Shown in pieces: positions 1 through 8,164 of a DNA stretch of 47,892 bases (the first letter of the stretch is position 1; every line of letters begins with the position of its first letter). The notes under the pieces were generated by a model, which had not been told where the DNA came from, searched no databases, and saw nothing but the letters and a program-made list of their open reading frames with translations. The translations under genes were made by a program, and so were the position numbers. Source of the stretch: Thiobacillus sp. 65-1402 (GTDB taxonomy: Bacteria > Pseudomonadota > Gammaproteobacteria > Burkholderiales > Thiobacillaceae); assembly GCF_001897685.1 (NCBI RefSeq), contig NZ_MKUG01000063.1:1-47892 (forward strand). Reading direction: 5' to 3'.

Positions 1-655
1 CGACGACAGCCACAGCCTCACCGCGTATCAGCCCGACTGGCACGTCGGCGTGATCGGCATCCTGGCATCGCGCCTGAAGGACAAGTTCCACCGCCCCACT
101 GTCGTATTCGCATCCAGCGACAGCGGCGAACTCAAGGGCTCCGGGCGCTCCATCCCCGGCCTGCACCTGCGCGACGCGCTCGACCTGATCGACAAGCGCC
201 ATCCCGGCCTGATAGTCAAGTTCGGCGGCCACGCCATGGCAGCCGGCCTCAGCCTCCCCGCCGGTCGCCACGCGGAATTCAGCGCAGCCTTCGAGGCCGT
301 GGTGCGCGAACTGCTCGATCCGGGTGATCTGGAAGGCAGGATCGAGACCGACGGCGAACTGGAGCCCGCCGAGCACCGCTACGAACTCGCCGTCGAGCTC
401 GACCACGCAGTCTGGGGACAGGGCTTCCCCGCCCCGCTGTTCACCGCCACTTTCGACGTCACGGCGCAGCGCGTCGTCGGCGAGAAGCACCTGAAGCTCA
501 GGCTGGCGCGCGCAGGCGAACAGTTCGAGGCGATGCACTTCTTCCACCCCGATCCACTGCCGGAACGCATCCGCGCCGTCTACGCGCTGATGCCCAACGC
601 ATTCAATGGCCAGTGCTCGCTGCAGCTGAAGCTGCAGCACTGGGAGCCAGCTTGA
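1..655 (+). CDS. recJ: RecJ single-strand DNA 5'-3' exonuclease, C-terminal part
   Basis: The reading frame is open from the first base, so the gene enters from outside the window; about 217 C-terminal residues are present. The opening part matches the end of the RecJ catalytic region (W-H-x-GVIGI-ASRLK). It is followed by the DHHA1 nucleic-acid-binding segment with the glycine-rich FGGHAMAAGLSLP motif and the C-terminal OB-like domain. RecJ degrades single-stranded DNA 5' to 3' in recombinational and mismatch repair in the cytoplasm. The N-terminal DHH metal-binding motifs lie outside the window. The family assignment rests on the GGHAMAAG block and overall C-terminal layout and is strong. 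The gene ends 97 bp before the rhomboid gene, with a heptad-repeat cluster between them. Confidence 0.93.
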   Translation, partial: DDSHSLTAYQPDWHVGVIGILASRLKDKFHRPTVVFASSDSGELKGSGRSIPGLHLRDALDLIDKRHPGLIVKFGGHAMAAGLSLPAGRHAEFSAAFEAVVRELLDPGDLEGRIETDGELEPAEHRYELAVELDHAVWGQGFPAPLFTATFDVTAQRVVGEKHLKLRLARAGEQFEAMHFFHPDPLPERIRAVYALMPNAFNGQCSLQLKLQHWEPA

Positions 656-661
656 GCGGCC

Positions 662-749
662 TCAAGATCCAGGAGACAGGATTCAAGACCCGCGTTTGCC
701 CGCGCGCCCCGGAATCTTGTACCTTGCATCTTGAACCCTGAAACTGCCT
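662..749. repeat. Heptad-repeat cluster 1 (inverted two-arm form, degenerate)
   Basis: The left arm reads as CAAG-type heptads (CAAGATC, GATTCAAG). The right arm reads as the complement (ATCTTGT, ACCTTGC, ATCTTGA, ACCCTGA). A GC-rich centre of about 25 bp separates them. This is the most degenerate copy of the family that recurs through the first 33 kb. It fills the whole gap between recJ and the rhomboid gene. Confidence 0.75.
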
Positions 750-752
750 TGC

Positions 753-1355
753 ATGCCGCCGATCACCCTCGCCCTCATCCTGCTGAACGTCTCGGTCTAC
801 GCGCTGGCGGTCGCCACCGGGCCGGACATCGTCCGCGTCTTCGGACTCTGGCCGCCGGGGTCGGGCGGCGCGTTCCACGTCTGGCAGCTGGTCACCTACA
901 GCTTCCTGCACGGCTCGCTGCTGCACCTGGGACTCAACATGGTCGCCATCTGGATGTTCGGCGCCGCGCTGGAACGACGCTGGAGCGACCTGCGCTACCT
1001 GCTGACCTATCTGGTCAGCGTGGTCGTCGCCGCGATGACGCAGATCGCCGTCAGCGGCTATTTCCTGCACGCCAGCGGACCCGTCATCGGCGCCTCCGGC
1101 GGCGTGTTCGGCCTGCTGCTGGCTTATGCGATGTATTTCCCCAACCGCGTCATCGTCATCATTTTCCTGCCCTTCATCCGCATCCCCGCGCGCACCTTCG
1201 TGCTCGGCTACGGCGCCGTCGAACTGTTCCTGGGGATCACCAACACCACCGCCGGCGTCGCCCACTTCGCCCACCTGGGCGGACTGTTCGGCGGCTGGCT
1301 CAGCGTGCAGTACTTCCGCGGGCGCGGGGTGTTCGGCAGGCGGCCTTCGCCTTAA
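753..1355 (+). CDS. Rhomboid family intramembrane serine protease
   Basis: A 200-residue polytopic membrane protein with six hydrophobic segments, the length of a minimal bacterial rhomboid. The catalytic serine is in GASGGVFG (Ser115) and the partner histidine in AHLGG (His174). The HGSLLHLGLNMVAIWMFG stretch (about residues 53-70) carries the conserved H and N of TM2. Rhomboids cleave transmembrane substrates within the inner membrane; the substrate here cannot be told. The start ATG lies just after a heptad-repeat cluster, with no strong ribosome-binding site visible. The gene converges on galE, and the 134 bp between them is a second, highly regular heptad element that could form a large stem. 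Confidence 0.93.
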   Translation: MPPITLALILLNVSVYALAVATGPDIVRVFGLWPPGSGGAFHVWQLVTYSFLHGSLLHLGLNMVAIWMFGAALERRWSDLRYLLTYLVSVVVAAMTQIAVSGYFLHASGPVIGASGGVFGLLLAYAMYFPNRVIVIIFLPFIRIPARTFVLGYGAVELFLGITNTTAGVAHFAHLGGLFGGWLSVQYFRGRGVFGRRPSP

Positions 1356-1492
1356 AGATTCAAGTTGCAAGTTACAAGGTTCAAGGAGAGCGAGCGGCTT
1401 TATGCCCGGCCACGACCCCCTTGTAACTTGTAACTTGTAACTTGTAACTTGTAACTTGTAACTTGTAACTTGAATCTTGAATCTGCCTTTCA
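1356..1492. repeat. Heptad-repeat cluster 2 (seven TTGTAAC units plus two TTGAATC)
   Basis: The left arm (about 1357-1386) has GATTCAA, GTTGCAA, GTTACAA, GGTTCAA-type units. The centre is GC-rich, about 35 bp. The right arm (1421-1483) has exactly seven tandem TTGTAAC units followed by two TTGAATC units. The arms are inverted copies of each other, so the transcript can fold into a long hairpin. The element fills the space between the convergent rhomboid and galE stop codons and could act as a bidirectional terminator, although no T-tract is present. Confidence 0.9.
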
Positions 1493-2500
1493 GGCGTAGC
1501 CGTCCGGGTTGCCCGACTGCCAGCGCCAGGCGTCCGCGCACATCCGCGGCAGGTCGTACACCGCGCGCCAGCCCAGGTCGTGCGCGGCGCGCGACGGGTC
1601 GGCCCAGCATTGCGCGACGTCGCCGGGGCGGCGGTCGACGATTGCATACGGCACCTTTTTCCCGCTGGCCGCCTCGAACGCGCGCACCATGTCGAGCACG
1701 GAAACGCCGCGCCCGGTGCCGAGGTTCCAGGTCCGCACCCCGCCCAGCGCCTGCAGCCTGTTCAGCGCCGCCACATGCCCGCGCGCCAGGTCGACCACGT
1801 GGATGTAGTCGCGCACCCCGGTGCCGTCGGGGGTCGGGTAGTCGCCGCCGAACACGTTGAGGTGCGGGCGCCGGCCCACCGCCACCTGCGCCACGTAGGG
1901 CATCAGGTTGTTGGGGATGCCGCGCGGGTCTTCGCCGATCAGCCCCGACTCGTGCGCCCCCACCGGGTTGAAATAGCGCAGCAGCGCGATATTCCAGCTC
2001 TCGTCCGCCAGCGCGATGTCGCGCAGCATCTGCTCGATGAAAAGCTTGGAGCGGCCGTAGGGGTTGGTCGCCGACAGCGGAAAATCCTCGGTGATCGGCA
2101 CCGTCGCAGGATCGCCGTACACCGTGGCGGACGACGAGAACACCACCGACTTCACCCCCGACTCGGCCATCGTCTCGAACAGCGCGATGCTGCCCGCGAT
2201 GTTGTTGTCGTAATACAAGAGCGGCTTGTCCACCGACTCGCCCACCGCCTTGAGTCCGGCGAAATGCACCACCGCGTCGATCGCATGGCGGGCGAACAGG
2301 GCGCGCAGCGCCGCACGGTCGCGAATGTCGCCGTGCACGAAATCCACCTGCTTGCCCGCGATCTGCGCCACGCGATCGAGCGATTTCACGCTGCTGTTCG
2401 ACAGGTTGTCGAACACCACCACCGCGTGCCCCGCCGCCAGGCATTCCACCGCCGTATGCGAGCCGATGTAGCCGGCGCCGCCAGTCAATAGCACCCTCAA
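1490..2500 (-). CDS. galE: UDP-glucose 4-epimerase
   Basis: 336 residues, the typical GalE length. The NAD-binding Rossmann motif GGAGYIGSH is at residues 7-15, the SSSATVYG catalytic serine around 123-124, and the YxxxK pair at Tyr148/Lys152. It interconverts UDP-glucose and UDP-galactose in the cytoplasm, supplying galactose for the polysaccharide encoded on the same strand further on. The C-terminal stop lies at the end of the heptad element. The ATG start is followed upstream by a 63 bp gap and then the broken hepT gene. Assignment to GalE rather than a GalE-like C4-epimerase of other UDP-sugars cannot be settled from sequence alone. Confidence 0.95.
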   Translation of the reverse strand: MRVLLTGGAGYIGSHTAVECLAAGHAVVVFDNLSNSSVKSLDRVAQIAGKQVDFVHGDIRDRAALRALFARHAIDAVVHFAGLKAVGESVDKPLLYYDNNIAGSIALFETMAESGVKSVVFSSSATVYGDPATVPITEDFPLSATNPYGRSKLFIEQMLRDIALADESWNIALLRYFNPVGAHESGLIGEDPRGIPNNLMPYVAQVAVGRRPHLNVFGGDYPTPDGTGVRDYIHVVDLARGHVAALNRLQALGGVRTWNLGTGRGVSVLDMVRAFEAASGKKVPYAIVDRRPGDVAQCWADPSRAAHDLGWRAVYDLPRMCADAWRWQSGNPDGYA

Positions 2501-2563
2501 TTCAAAGTCCTTTGGTTAATTTGATGATCGACAACCGAACGGGAACCAGGCTTCCGTCAAATC

Positions 2564-2931
2564 TCACTTGCTTGCAGGAACATCTGTGCTTTCACGAACA
2601 ACTCGCAGGCGTTCAAGCAGCTTCGGCAAGGCTACTTTTACGGTATCCCACACCACATCGAGGTTGATTTCGAAATAGCCATGCGCTATGCGATTACGCA
2701 TTCCACGCATGCTGCGCCAAGGCACGTCCGGGTGACGGTCGGCAAACCCGGGGTATGTATCCATCACTTTCGTTGCGGCCTAGCCTATCACCACCAGACT
2801 CATGACAACCGCATTTTGGGTACGCCTGTCGGCCAGGAAAGCTTCCTTGTCCAGACCATCATAAAGCTGCATGCGTCTACGGCTGCTTGTCGCATATGAT
2901 CAAGATAATCGGGAAGCCGGCTCTCGCTCAT
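2564..2931 (-). pseudogene. hepT: hepT-like (DUF86/HEPN) toxin, frameshifted and interrupted
   Basis: The ATG at 2929-2931 overlaps the mntA stop as ATGA. The first 24 codons give a normal HepT N-terminus (MSESRLPDYLDHMRQAA). One base is then missing near 2860/2861: on the coding strand ATGATGG stands where ATGGATGG is expected. Reading continues in the correct family frame after the shift, but an in-frame TAG at 2780-2782 replaces what should be a GAG (Glu). The downstream fragment (2564-2767) keeps the HEPN RNase motif R-x4-H-x-Y (RNRIAHGY). With two independent lesions the toxin should be inactive. A reading error could explain one lesion but not easily both. Confidence 0.85.
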
Positions 2932-3218
2932 ACCGGCACGGCCTCGGCAAGCACCAGATCGCGGAACCTGGGCGGCAAATCGCCCAGCGTCAGCACATCG
3001 ACTGATACGCCAAGCAATTCCTCCAATTCAACCTGCAAGCCACCAAGGTCGAACAGCGTTGCTCCCGGCAACGCATCCACCAACAGATCGAGATCGCTTC
3101 CGTCCTGATCGGTGCCGTGAAGAACAGAACCGAAGATGCGCGGATTCGCAGTGCGAAAGCGGCTTGCAGCCTCGCGCACGGCAGACCGCTTGAGTTCAAG
3201 AGCGGCGGATGGTTTCAA
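2928..3218 (-). CDS. mntA: MntA-type nucleotidyltransferase antitoxin
   Basis: A 96-residue minimal nucleotidyltransferase. The signature GS-x10-D-x-D is intact (Gly30, Ser31, Asp42, Asp44). Proteins of this family AMPylate the partner HepT toxin and neutralise it. The start is a TTG preceded by GGGAGAAGG on the coding strand, a good ribosome-binding site. The stop overlaps the hepT start by the classic ATGA arrangement, so the pair was translationally coupled before hepT decayed. Heptad cluster 3 lies just upstream. Confidence 0.85.
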   Translation of the reverse strand: MKPSAALELKRSAVREAASRFRTANPRIFGSVLHGTDQDGSDLDLLVDALPGATLFDLGGLQVELEELLGVSVDVLTLGDLPPRFRDLVLAEAVPV

Positions 3219-3240
3219 GGCCTTCTCCCTAAATTAATTT

Positions 3241-3278
3241 GCATCTTGAATCCTGTTCCTTGAATCTTGCAATTTGAC
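3241..3278. repeat. Heptad-repeat cluster 3 (single arm)
   Basis: About five degenerate units of the TTGAATC/TTGCATC type in the plus orientation. It separates the mntA start from the vapC stop and touches the 3' end of vapC. No second arm is evident. Confidence 0.7.
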
Positions 3279-3279
3279 T

Positions 3280-3705
3280 CTACGTCTTCGGCATCGCCTC
3301 AAACCAGTTCTCAACCGCAAGCCTCGGAACCCGGGAAAACTCACCGGTGTTTGCAGTCACAAGGACCGACTCGGTGGCCAGAGCGTGCGCGGCGATCAAC
3401 ATATCGTTCGGCCCGATCGGCGTGCCGGCCTGTTCAAGATGAAAACGCAGCTTCGCGTATTCGCGATCGGCGGGGATGTCGAATGGGCGAACCTCCAGCG
3501 CTGCAAGGATGGCGTCCACTTGCGCGGTAAGCTTCGTCGCATTTCGTTTGGCGGCCCCGAAGCGCAACTCGCTTGCAACGATCATGGACGTGCAAACCGA
3601 CTTCTCTCCCACTTGCACAATGCAAGTCGCAATCCGGCCCTGCGGATTCCGCACCAGGTCCGACAGAATGTTCGTGTCCAGCAGATAAAGCGGCATTCGA
3701 CTCAA
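3280..3705 (-). CDS. vapC: PIN-domain toxin ribonuclease, VapC/FitB-like
   Basis: 141 residues forming a complete PIN domain. Acidic metal-binding residues are visible at Asp10 (LLDTNILSDLV), Glu46 (ASELRFG) and Asp101 (PNDMLIAAHA), with TANTGEF in the place of the fourth position. VapC toxins are endoribonucleases that cut tRNA or rRNA in the cytoplasm; the target of this one is unknown. The start overlaps the vapB stop by 4 bp (ATGA), the usual antitoxin-first coupling. No lesion is seen, so this module looks functional, unlike the neighbouring HepT. Confidence 0.88.
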   Translation of the reverse strand: MSRMPLYLLDTNILSDLVRNPQGRIATCIVQVGEKSVCTSMIVASELRFGAAKRNATKLTAQVDAILAALEVRPFDIPADREYAKLRFHLEQAGTPIGPNDMLIAAHALATESVLVTANTGEFSRVPRLAVENWFEAMPKT

Positions 3706-3941
3706 AGTTCCGCGTCGTCCAAGGGCAACATTCCCTTGTCGATATCGGGGAACTCCTCATCCAGCGCGCACAGGGTCGACAACGTGGCCAGCAGCCCCTT
3801 TTTCCGAATCGGCTCGATCACCAGACGATCGTCTTCACGACGAATGATCGCCTCGTCGGCATCCAGCTCAAATTCGCGCGGGATGCGGATCGCCTGGTTT
3901 CGCCCATTGCGAAAGAAACGCACATGTCTTCCAGTGTTCAT
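3702..3941 (-). CDS. vapB: VapB-type antitoxin (AbrB/SpoVT fold)
   Basis: 79 residues. The N-terminal swapped-hairpin DNA-binding segment (FFRNGRNQAIRIPREFEL, about residues 9-26) is typical of VapB antitoxins. The acidic C-terminal tail (FPDIDKGMLPLDDAEL) is the part expected to enter the VapC active site. It overlaps vapC by 4 bp. A perfect palindrome lies 18 bp upstream of its start and is a candidate operator for self-repression. Confidence 0.85.
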   Translation of the reverse strand: MNTGRHVRFFRNGRNQAIRIPREFELDADEAIIRREDDRLVIEPIRKKGLLATLSTLCALDEEFPDIDKGMLPLDDAEL

Positions 3942-3958
3942 CAGCGCCCCCTACATAG

Positions 3959-3972
3959 TTGGCATATGCCAA
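3959..3972. promoter_or_regulatory. Candidate vapBC operator palindrome
   Basis: A perfect 14 bp palindrome, TTGGCATATGCCAA, centred about 25 bp upstream of the vapB start. VapBC complexes normally repress their own operon by binding such inverted repeats through VapB. The position fits; binding is inferred. Confidence 0.5.
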
Positions 3973-4014
3973 AGCCTATGCTTTGCCTGACAGCGTGTCA
4001 ATCAACGAACCCAC

Positions 4015-4072
4015 CCTTGCCCCTTGCCCCTTGCCCCTTGCCCCTTGCTCCTTGCAACTTGAATCTTGAACC
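4015..4072. repeat. Heptad-repeat cluster 4 (CCTTGCC-type units)
   Basis: About five near-identical CCTTGCC units, followed by CTCCTTG, CAACTTG and two AATCTTGA-type units. The cluster shows local homogenisation to a different variant heptad while keeping the TTGAATC end next to the wecG stop. It fills the gap between vapB and the glycosyltransferase gene. Confidence 0.85.
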
Positions 4073-4846
4073 TCACTTCCCCAGCAATTGCCGCGCCGCA
4101 CCCACGATGAACAGCGTATTCGTCACCAGATAGCGCTTCCACAGCCGCCCCGGCTCGGAAAGCAGACGGTGCAGCCACTCCAGCCCGTTGTCGCGCATCC
4201 AGGCCGGCGCCCGCTGCACCGTGCCGGCGTGGAAATCGAAGGCCGCACCCACCCCAATCATCACCGCATTGACCCTGCCGCGATGCGCCGCCATCCAGCG
4301 CTCCTGCTTGGGGCAGCCCAGGCCGACGAACACGATGCCCGCACCGCTGGCATTGATCCGCTCCACCGCCGCCGCGTCCTCCTCCGGCGTCAGCGCACGG
4401 AACGGCGGCGACTCCATCGTGATGCGCAATTCCGGAAACGCCTGCCGCACGCGTCGCCCCAGCAGCGCCAGCGTCGCTTCGCTGCTGCCGTAGCAATAGA
4501 CGGGTAGGCTTTCCGCTGCCGCCCGCTCGCACAGCGCCCACATCAGATCCGGCCCGCTGATGCGCGGCTGCCCGGCAAATCCCTGGCGGCGCAGCATCCA
4601 CGCCACCGGCGCACCGTCCGGCGTCGCCATGTCCGAGCCGTTGATGATGTCGCGATACGCCGCATCGCGCGACGCGCTCACCACCACGTGCACATTGCAG
4701 ATCGTCACATAGCGGCTTTCGCGCGCATGCGCCCAGCCGAGCAGTCGGGCCATCGCGGCGTCCCACGACAGGGCGTCGATGTGTGCGCCGAGTACCGAAC
4801 CCGTAATCCGATGATCCAATCCTCTCCCCTTCGCGCATACCGTCAA
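4073..4846 (-). CDS. WecG/TagA/CpsF family glycosyltransferase (GT26)
   Basis: 257 residues, the usual length. Family signatures are NGSDMATPDGAPVAW (about residues 87-101) and GLGCPKQERWM in the second half. Members add N-acetylmannosamine(uronic acid) or a related sugar to an undecaprenyl-diphosphate-linked acceptor at the inner face of the membrane. The gene is last in the long minus-strand polysaccharide run. The start at 4846 is an ATG; a TTG about nine codons in, behind a GGGGAGAGGA stretch, is a possible alternative. Confidence 0.9.
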   Translation of the reverse strand: MTVCAKGRGLDHRITGSVLGAHIDALSWDAAMARLLGWAHARESRYVTICNVHVVVSASRDAAYRDIINGSDMATPDGAPVAWMLRRQGFAGQPRISGPDLMWALCERAAAESLPVYCYGSSEATLALLGRRVRQAFPELRITMESPPFRALTPEEDAAAVERINASGAGIVFVGLGCPKQERWMAAHRGRVNAVMIGVGAAFDFHAGTVQRAPAWMRDNGLEWLHRLLSEPGRLWKRYLVTNTLFIVGAARQLLGK

Positions 4847-4872
4847 TCAAGGCGCAAGGCCACTGCACACCT

Positions 4873-4903
4873 CACCTTGAAACTTGTTTCTTGAATCTTG
4901 CTA
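4873..4903. repeat. Heptad-repeat cluster 5 (single arm)
   Basis: Four or five degenerate units (CCTTGAA, ACTTGTT, TCTTGAA, TCTTGCT) in plus orientation between wecG and the next glycosyltransferase. The last unit touches the stop codon of that gene. Confidence 0.7.
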
Positions 4904-6049
4904 CTGCTTCTTAGGCATCGCCACGCACCGCTCGATCCCGTCCGCAAACCGTTCCACCATGTTGTCCAGCGTGTAATGTCGGGCATCATCCAACGCAGCC
5001 CGCTTGATCGCATCCAGCCTCGCCCGGTCGTTGAAAAGCGCAATCACCGCATCCGCATACCGCGCCGCCTCGCCACGCACCACCAGCCCATTCACCCCGT
5101 CCTTCAGATAGGCGATCTCCGGACCATGCCGGGATTCCGCGGTCGTCATCATCGGCGTGCCCGAGCAAAATGAATCCAGAACATGCAGCCCCACCGCTCC
5201 GGGGTTGATCACCGCATCGGCCAGCCTGAACCAGGCCGCCTTCTCCACACCCTTGCGCACCCCCAGCCACTTCAGCCACGGCCGCGATTCAATCGCCGTG
5301 CGTACCTCGCCTGTGCTGGGGCCGTCGCCTATCACCACCAGGCGAAACGCCGGCAGCACCGCCTGAATGCGATCCGCCGCCGCGATCATGTAGTCCAGCC
5401 GCTTGTCGGGATAAAGCGAACCGCAGAACAGCCCCACCGGCGCCCCCTCCGGCGCATCGATCTCCACGCGCATCGCCTGCAGCTGCGCATCCGTCACACT
5501 CGCCAGGTCGCGCTCGAACGCCTCGTTGTCGATCGCGTTGTCCAGGCAGGTAATGCGTTCACCCGGATAACCCGCGCTGCGAACGATCTCCGCCGTCATC
5601 TCCGTATAGGCAAACCACCAGTCCACCCGCGCCAACATCATCTGCTTCCACTTCTCGCGCAGCCCGGCCGGCGCATCGCTCTGGAAATTCACCCCATGTC
5701 CCCAGTACGCCACCCGGCGCGGCGACCACAAGCGACTCAGCAGCAAAGGGTAATTCGAGAGGATGCGGTTTTCCTGCATCACCACCACCAGGTCGGCATC
5801 GCGCAGATCGGCCGGGAAAGGCTGCCACACCCAATCGCGCGTGCCGACTTCCCAGAAGCGGTTTTTCACCCTGTGCGCCCAGGGTAGCGAACCCTCGTCC
5901 TTCTTGGGAGCCTCTCGACGGGAGGCCTGGCCGTGCACCAGATGCAGGTCGATTTCGCGTGCGGCACAGGCTGCACGCAGGCGCTCGAACAGGCCAAGCC
6001 GGTAATGCAGCAAACGGTACTGGAAGATGGCGGCTTTTCTACGTGCCAT
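4901..6049 (-). CDS. Glycosyltransferase, GT4-like (GT-B fold)
   Basis: 382 residues from the ATG at 6047-6049, chosen because GGAG lies 5 bp upstream of it; the longer form starting at 6076 has no ribosome-binding site. The C-terminal half has the nucleotide-sugar binding region: GLFCGSLYPDKRLDYMI, then VVIGDGP, then LDSFCSGTPMMTT, a variant of the GT4 E-x7-E loop. It is a soluble or membrane-associated transferase expected to extend the lipid-linked repeat unit. Donor and acceptor cannot be told. Confidence 0.85.
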   Translation of the reverse strand: MARRKAAIFQYRLLHYRLGLFERLRAACAAREIDLHLVHGQASRREAPKKDEGSLPWAHRVKNRFWEVGTRDWVWQPFPADLRDADLVVVMQENRILSNYPLLLSRLWSPRRVAYWGHGVNFQSDAPAGLREKWKQMMLARVDWWFAYTEMTAEIVRSAGYPGERITCLDNAIDNEAFERDLASVTDAQLQAMRVEIDAPEGAPVGLFCGSLYPDKRLDYMIAAADRIQAVLPAFRLVVIGDGPSTGEVRTAIESRPWLKWLGVRKGVEKAAWFRLADAVINPGAVGLHVLDSFCSGTPMMTTAESRHGPEIAYLKDGVNGLVVRGEAARYADAVIALFNDRARLDAIKRAALDDARHYTLDNMVERFADGIERCVAMPKKQ

Positions 6050-6091
6050 GGCGTCTCCGCTCAAGTAATTGTGCACATAGGGAACTAACAG

Positions 6092-6925
6092 TCATTTGAG
6101 CCTTGCATGTACATACATGTCTATCTGTTTCAGATCGCCTTTTATGAGCCGCCACAATTTGGATCGCTTGCCGGGAATCAGCGCCTTCAAGGCTTCTCGG
6201 AAAATGGCCATGGGGGTCTCTCTAACCTCCGCATACTTGTAAACCCCTAGTATGTCGAAGCCAGCCCGTTGCAGGATGTTCGTGACGATCTTTTCGGATG
6301 CAAAGCTCAAATGGTCTGGCAAGTAGAAAGGCTTTGGATGCAACTCGCTGGTGAGATCGGATGTATCCCCGGTTTCCAGGATCAGCCGCCCGCCCGGCAT
6401 AAGCAATTTCTTCCACTCCCCGATGATGGCGGGCGGGTCCGGCAAATGCGAGTACACATTGAGCATCGAAATGTAATCGTACTTTTCCCGATGCCCTGAC
6501 AAATCGAAGTAGTCGACATTCAGCCCATTCTTCCTTGCCATCGCTGCTTTTTTTACATTAGGCTCCACGCCTCTGGCGATTACGCCATTCGCGGAAAATT
6601 TATTGAGCGCCTCCAGGAATTCGCCATAGCCACACCCGATGTCGAGCCATCGCTTACCTTTCAAGACCGACCCATCGCCGAACATTTCCTTGAGTGTTTG
6701 CGTGTATGAAGACACTTTGCTGAAATCGTAATAACCCGTGGTCTGAATCAGTTCGGCGCCACGATGTTGGCCAAGCTTATGGGCTTGCTCGATTTCTTCG
6801 GTATTCGGCCTTGGGTTGACGTAAAGCAAACCGCATTCGGAACACTTCGTCAGCGAGAAATCATTTTCTTGCGCAAAGGCTGTTCTGCTAGCACTGCCGC
6901 AGTTGTAGCAAACAACGTTTTCCAT
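6092..6925 (-). CDS. SAM-dependent methyltransferase with N-terminal zinc ribbon
   Basis: 277 residues. An N-terminal four-cysteine ribbon (Cys6, Cys9, Cys28, Cys31; CYNCG and CSECG) precedes a class I methyltransferase domain with motif I WLDIGCGYGEF at 93-103 and motif IV-like YISMLNVYSHLPDP. This Zn-ribbon plus Methyltransf_23-like layout is common in O-antigen and capsule loci, where members methylate sugars or nucleotide sugars. The gene is clearly more AT-rich than the flanking genes, suggesting acquisition by transfer. There is no overlap with its neighbours. Confidence 0.85.
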   Translation of the reverse strand: MENVVCYNCGSASRTAFAQENDFSLTKCSECGLLYVNPRPNTEEIEQAHKLGQHRGAELIQTTGYYDFSKVSSYTQTLKEMFGDGSVLKGKRWLDIGCGYGEFLEALNKFSANGVIARGVEPNVKKAAMARKNGLNVDYFDLSGHREKYDYISMLNVYSHLPDPPAIIGEWKKLLMPGGRLILETGDTSDLTSELHPKPFYLPDHLSFASEKIVTNILQRAGFDILGVYKYAEVRETPMAIFREALKALIPGKRSKLWRLIKGDLKQIDMYVHARLK

Positions 6926-6955
6926 ATGAGACGCCCCCCAAAAAACTATTCTTTT

Positions 6956-8164
6956 TTAATGAAATTTTGCTAGTTGAAGTGCGCGCTCAACCCGATTGTC
7001 CCAGGTCATAGTTGCACCAACATGCTTTATCGCAGCCTGTGCCATTAATCTCCTTCGGTCTTCATTTCCGGCCAGTTCCACCAAGGCATCAGCCAAACGC
7101 CGTACCACATCTTCTTCACTTTTTTTTCGTGTTGGCACCACAATCGCCGTCATCGACGTCACCAGCGTTGCCGGCCCCCCTAAATCCAGACATACCACCG
7201 GTAAACCATTGGCTTGCGCTTCGAGAACGACTGTGCCGCCCGAGTCATGAAGACTTGGAAAAATAAACGCATGCATGGAACGATAAAGAGCAAACAGCTC
7301 AGATTGAGGCCTATGCCCAAGCCAATGAATGGATTGCTCAATTCCTAAAGACGCAGCCAGTTGCCTCAACACAGGTTCATACGGACCGCGCCCCACGATT
7401 GTCAACTCAACATCTACGCCATACCTTCGCGCTTCCGCCAATGCGCGAATTGCAAAGTGGACCCCCTTCCAGCCAAGCAAACGTCCTGCAAACAGAATAC
7501 GCAGTGGCTCATCTGCTTTGCGCTGACTTGGCTTGACATCCGGAACAGCGTCCACACCCAGATTTGAATAGACAACGGCTCGCTTACGGAAAACCCAAGG
7601 CAATGCCCGGCGTGTCTGTTCTGTGGATACGAGAATCAGGGTTGCACGCGAATAGGCCAACCACAGGAATGGGTCGAACAAGGCCAGCTTGTTTAGCAAT
7701 GAGCGCATCAGCTCCTTGAGCTTTTCACGGCCGTGTATGGATTGTTTGAGCACCAATGGTGCATCCTCGCCGCCACCTACTGGGCCAAAAATAAAAGGAA
7801 TCCCCAGGTAACCCAAAAATGACGGATGACGGAATACGCTGTATGTAATGTGGATCGCCAGATCAAACCTGCGATCTCGATGCAGACGACGGGCAAACCC
7901 TAGCAAGCCAAACTGCCACAACGTGTAGAGCAAGGAAGCGGTTATCGAATTAAGTGGCACCGCGCGCAACCAGAATGGTCTGAAATAAACGACTCGAACG
8001 TTGGGTGGCAACTTCACGCCGGTTTCCACCAGCTCACGGCGTGTCAGATCCGTCACCACTGTCACCTCGTGGTGCCTCCCCATTTCAGCCGCCCAGCGCC
8101 AGCCCACGCCATACTCGCTGCCGAGATGGGGCGCAAAGGCGAAAGCGCTGAGCAGGATTTTCAT
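6956..8164 (-). CDS. Glycosyltransferase family 4
   Basis: 402 residues with the full GT4 layout. There is an N-terminal acceptor domain starting MKILLSAFAFAPHLGSEYG, then a donor domain with FAGRLLGWKGVHFAIRA, TIVGRGPYEPVL and the SLHDSGGTVVLEAQANGLP loop carrying the catalytic glutamates. The start ATG overlaps the stop of the beta-helix gene by 4 bp (ATGA), so the two are translationally coupled. Base composition is lower in GC than further up the operon, as for the methyltransferase next to it. Confidence 0.9.
   Translation of the reverse strand: MKILLSAFAFAPHLGSEYGVGWRWAAEMGRHHEVTVVTDLTRRELVETGVKLPPNVRVVYFRPFWLRAVPLNSITASLLYTLWQFGLLGFARRLHRDRRFDLAIHITYSVFRHPSFLGYLGIPFIFGPVGGGEDAPLVLKQSIHGREKLKELMRSLLNKLALFDPFLWLAYSRATLILVSTEQTRRALPWVFRKRAVVYSNLGVDAVPDVKPSQRKADEPLRILFAGRLLGWKGVHFAIRALAEARRYGVDVELTIVGRGPYEPVLRQLAASLGIEQSIHWLGHRPQSELFALYRSMHAFIFPSLHDSGGTVVLEAQANGLPVVCLDLGGPATLVTSMTAIVVPTRKKSEEDVVRRLADALVELAGNEDRRRLMAQAAIKHVGATMTWDNRVERALQLAKFH

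Noticed and set aside
617..640. Palindrome of CTGCAGCTGAAGCTGCAG type near the recJ end as a terminator
   Set aside because: It lies in coding sequence (LQLKLQ codons) and has no T-tract.
1416..1488. Regular short repeats that could be read as a CRISPR array
   Set aside because: The unit is 7 bp with no spacers, and no cas genes are present. It is a simple tandem repeat.
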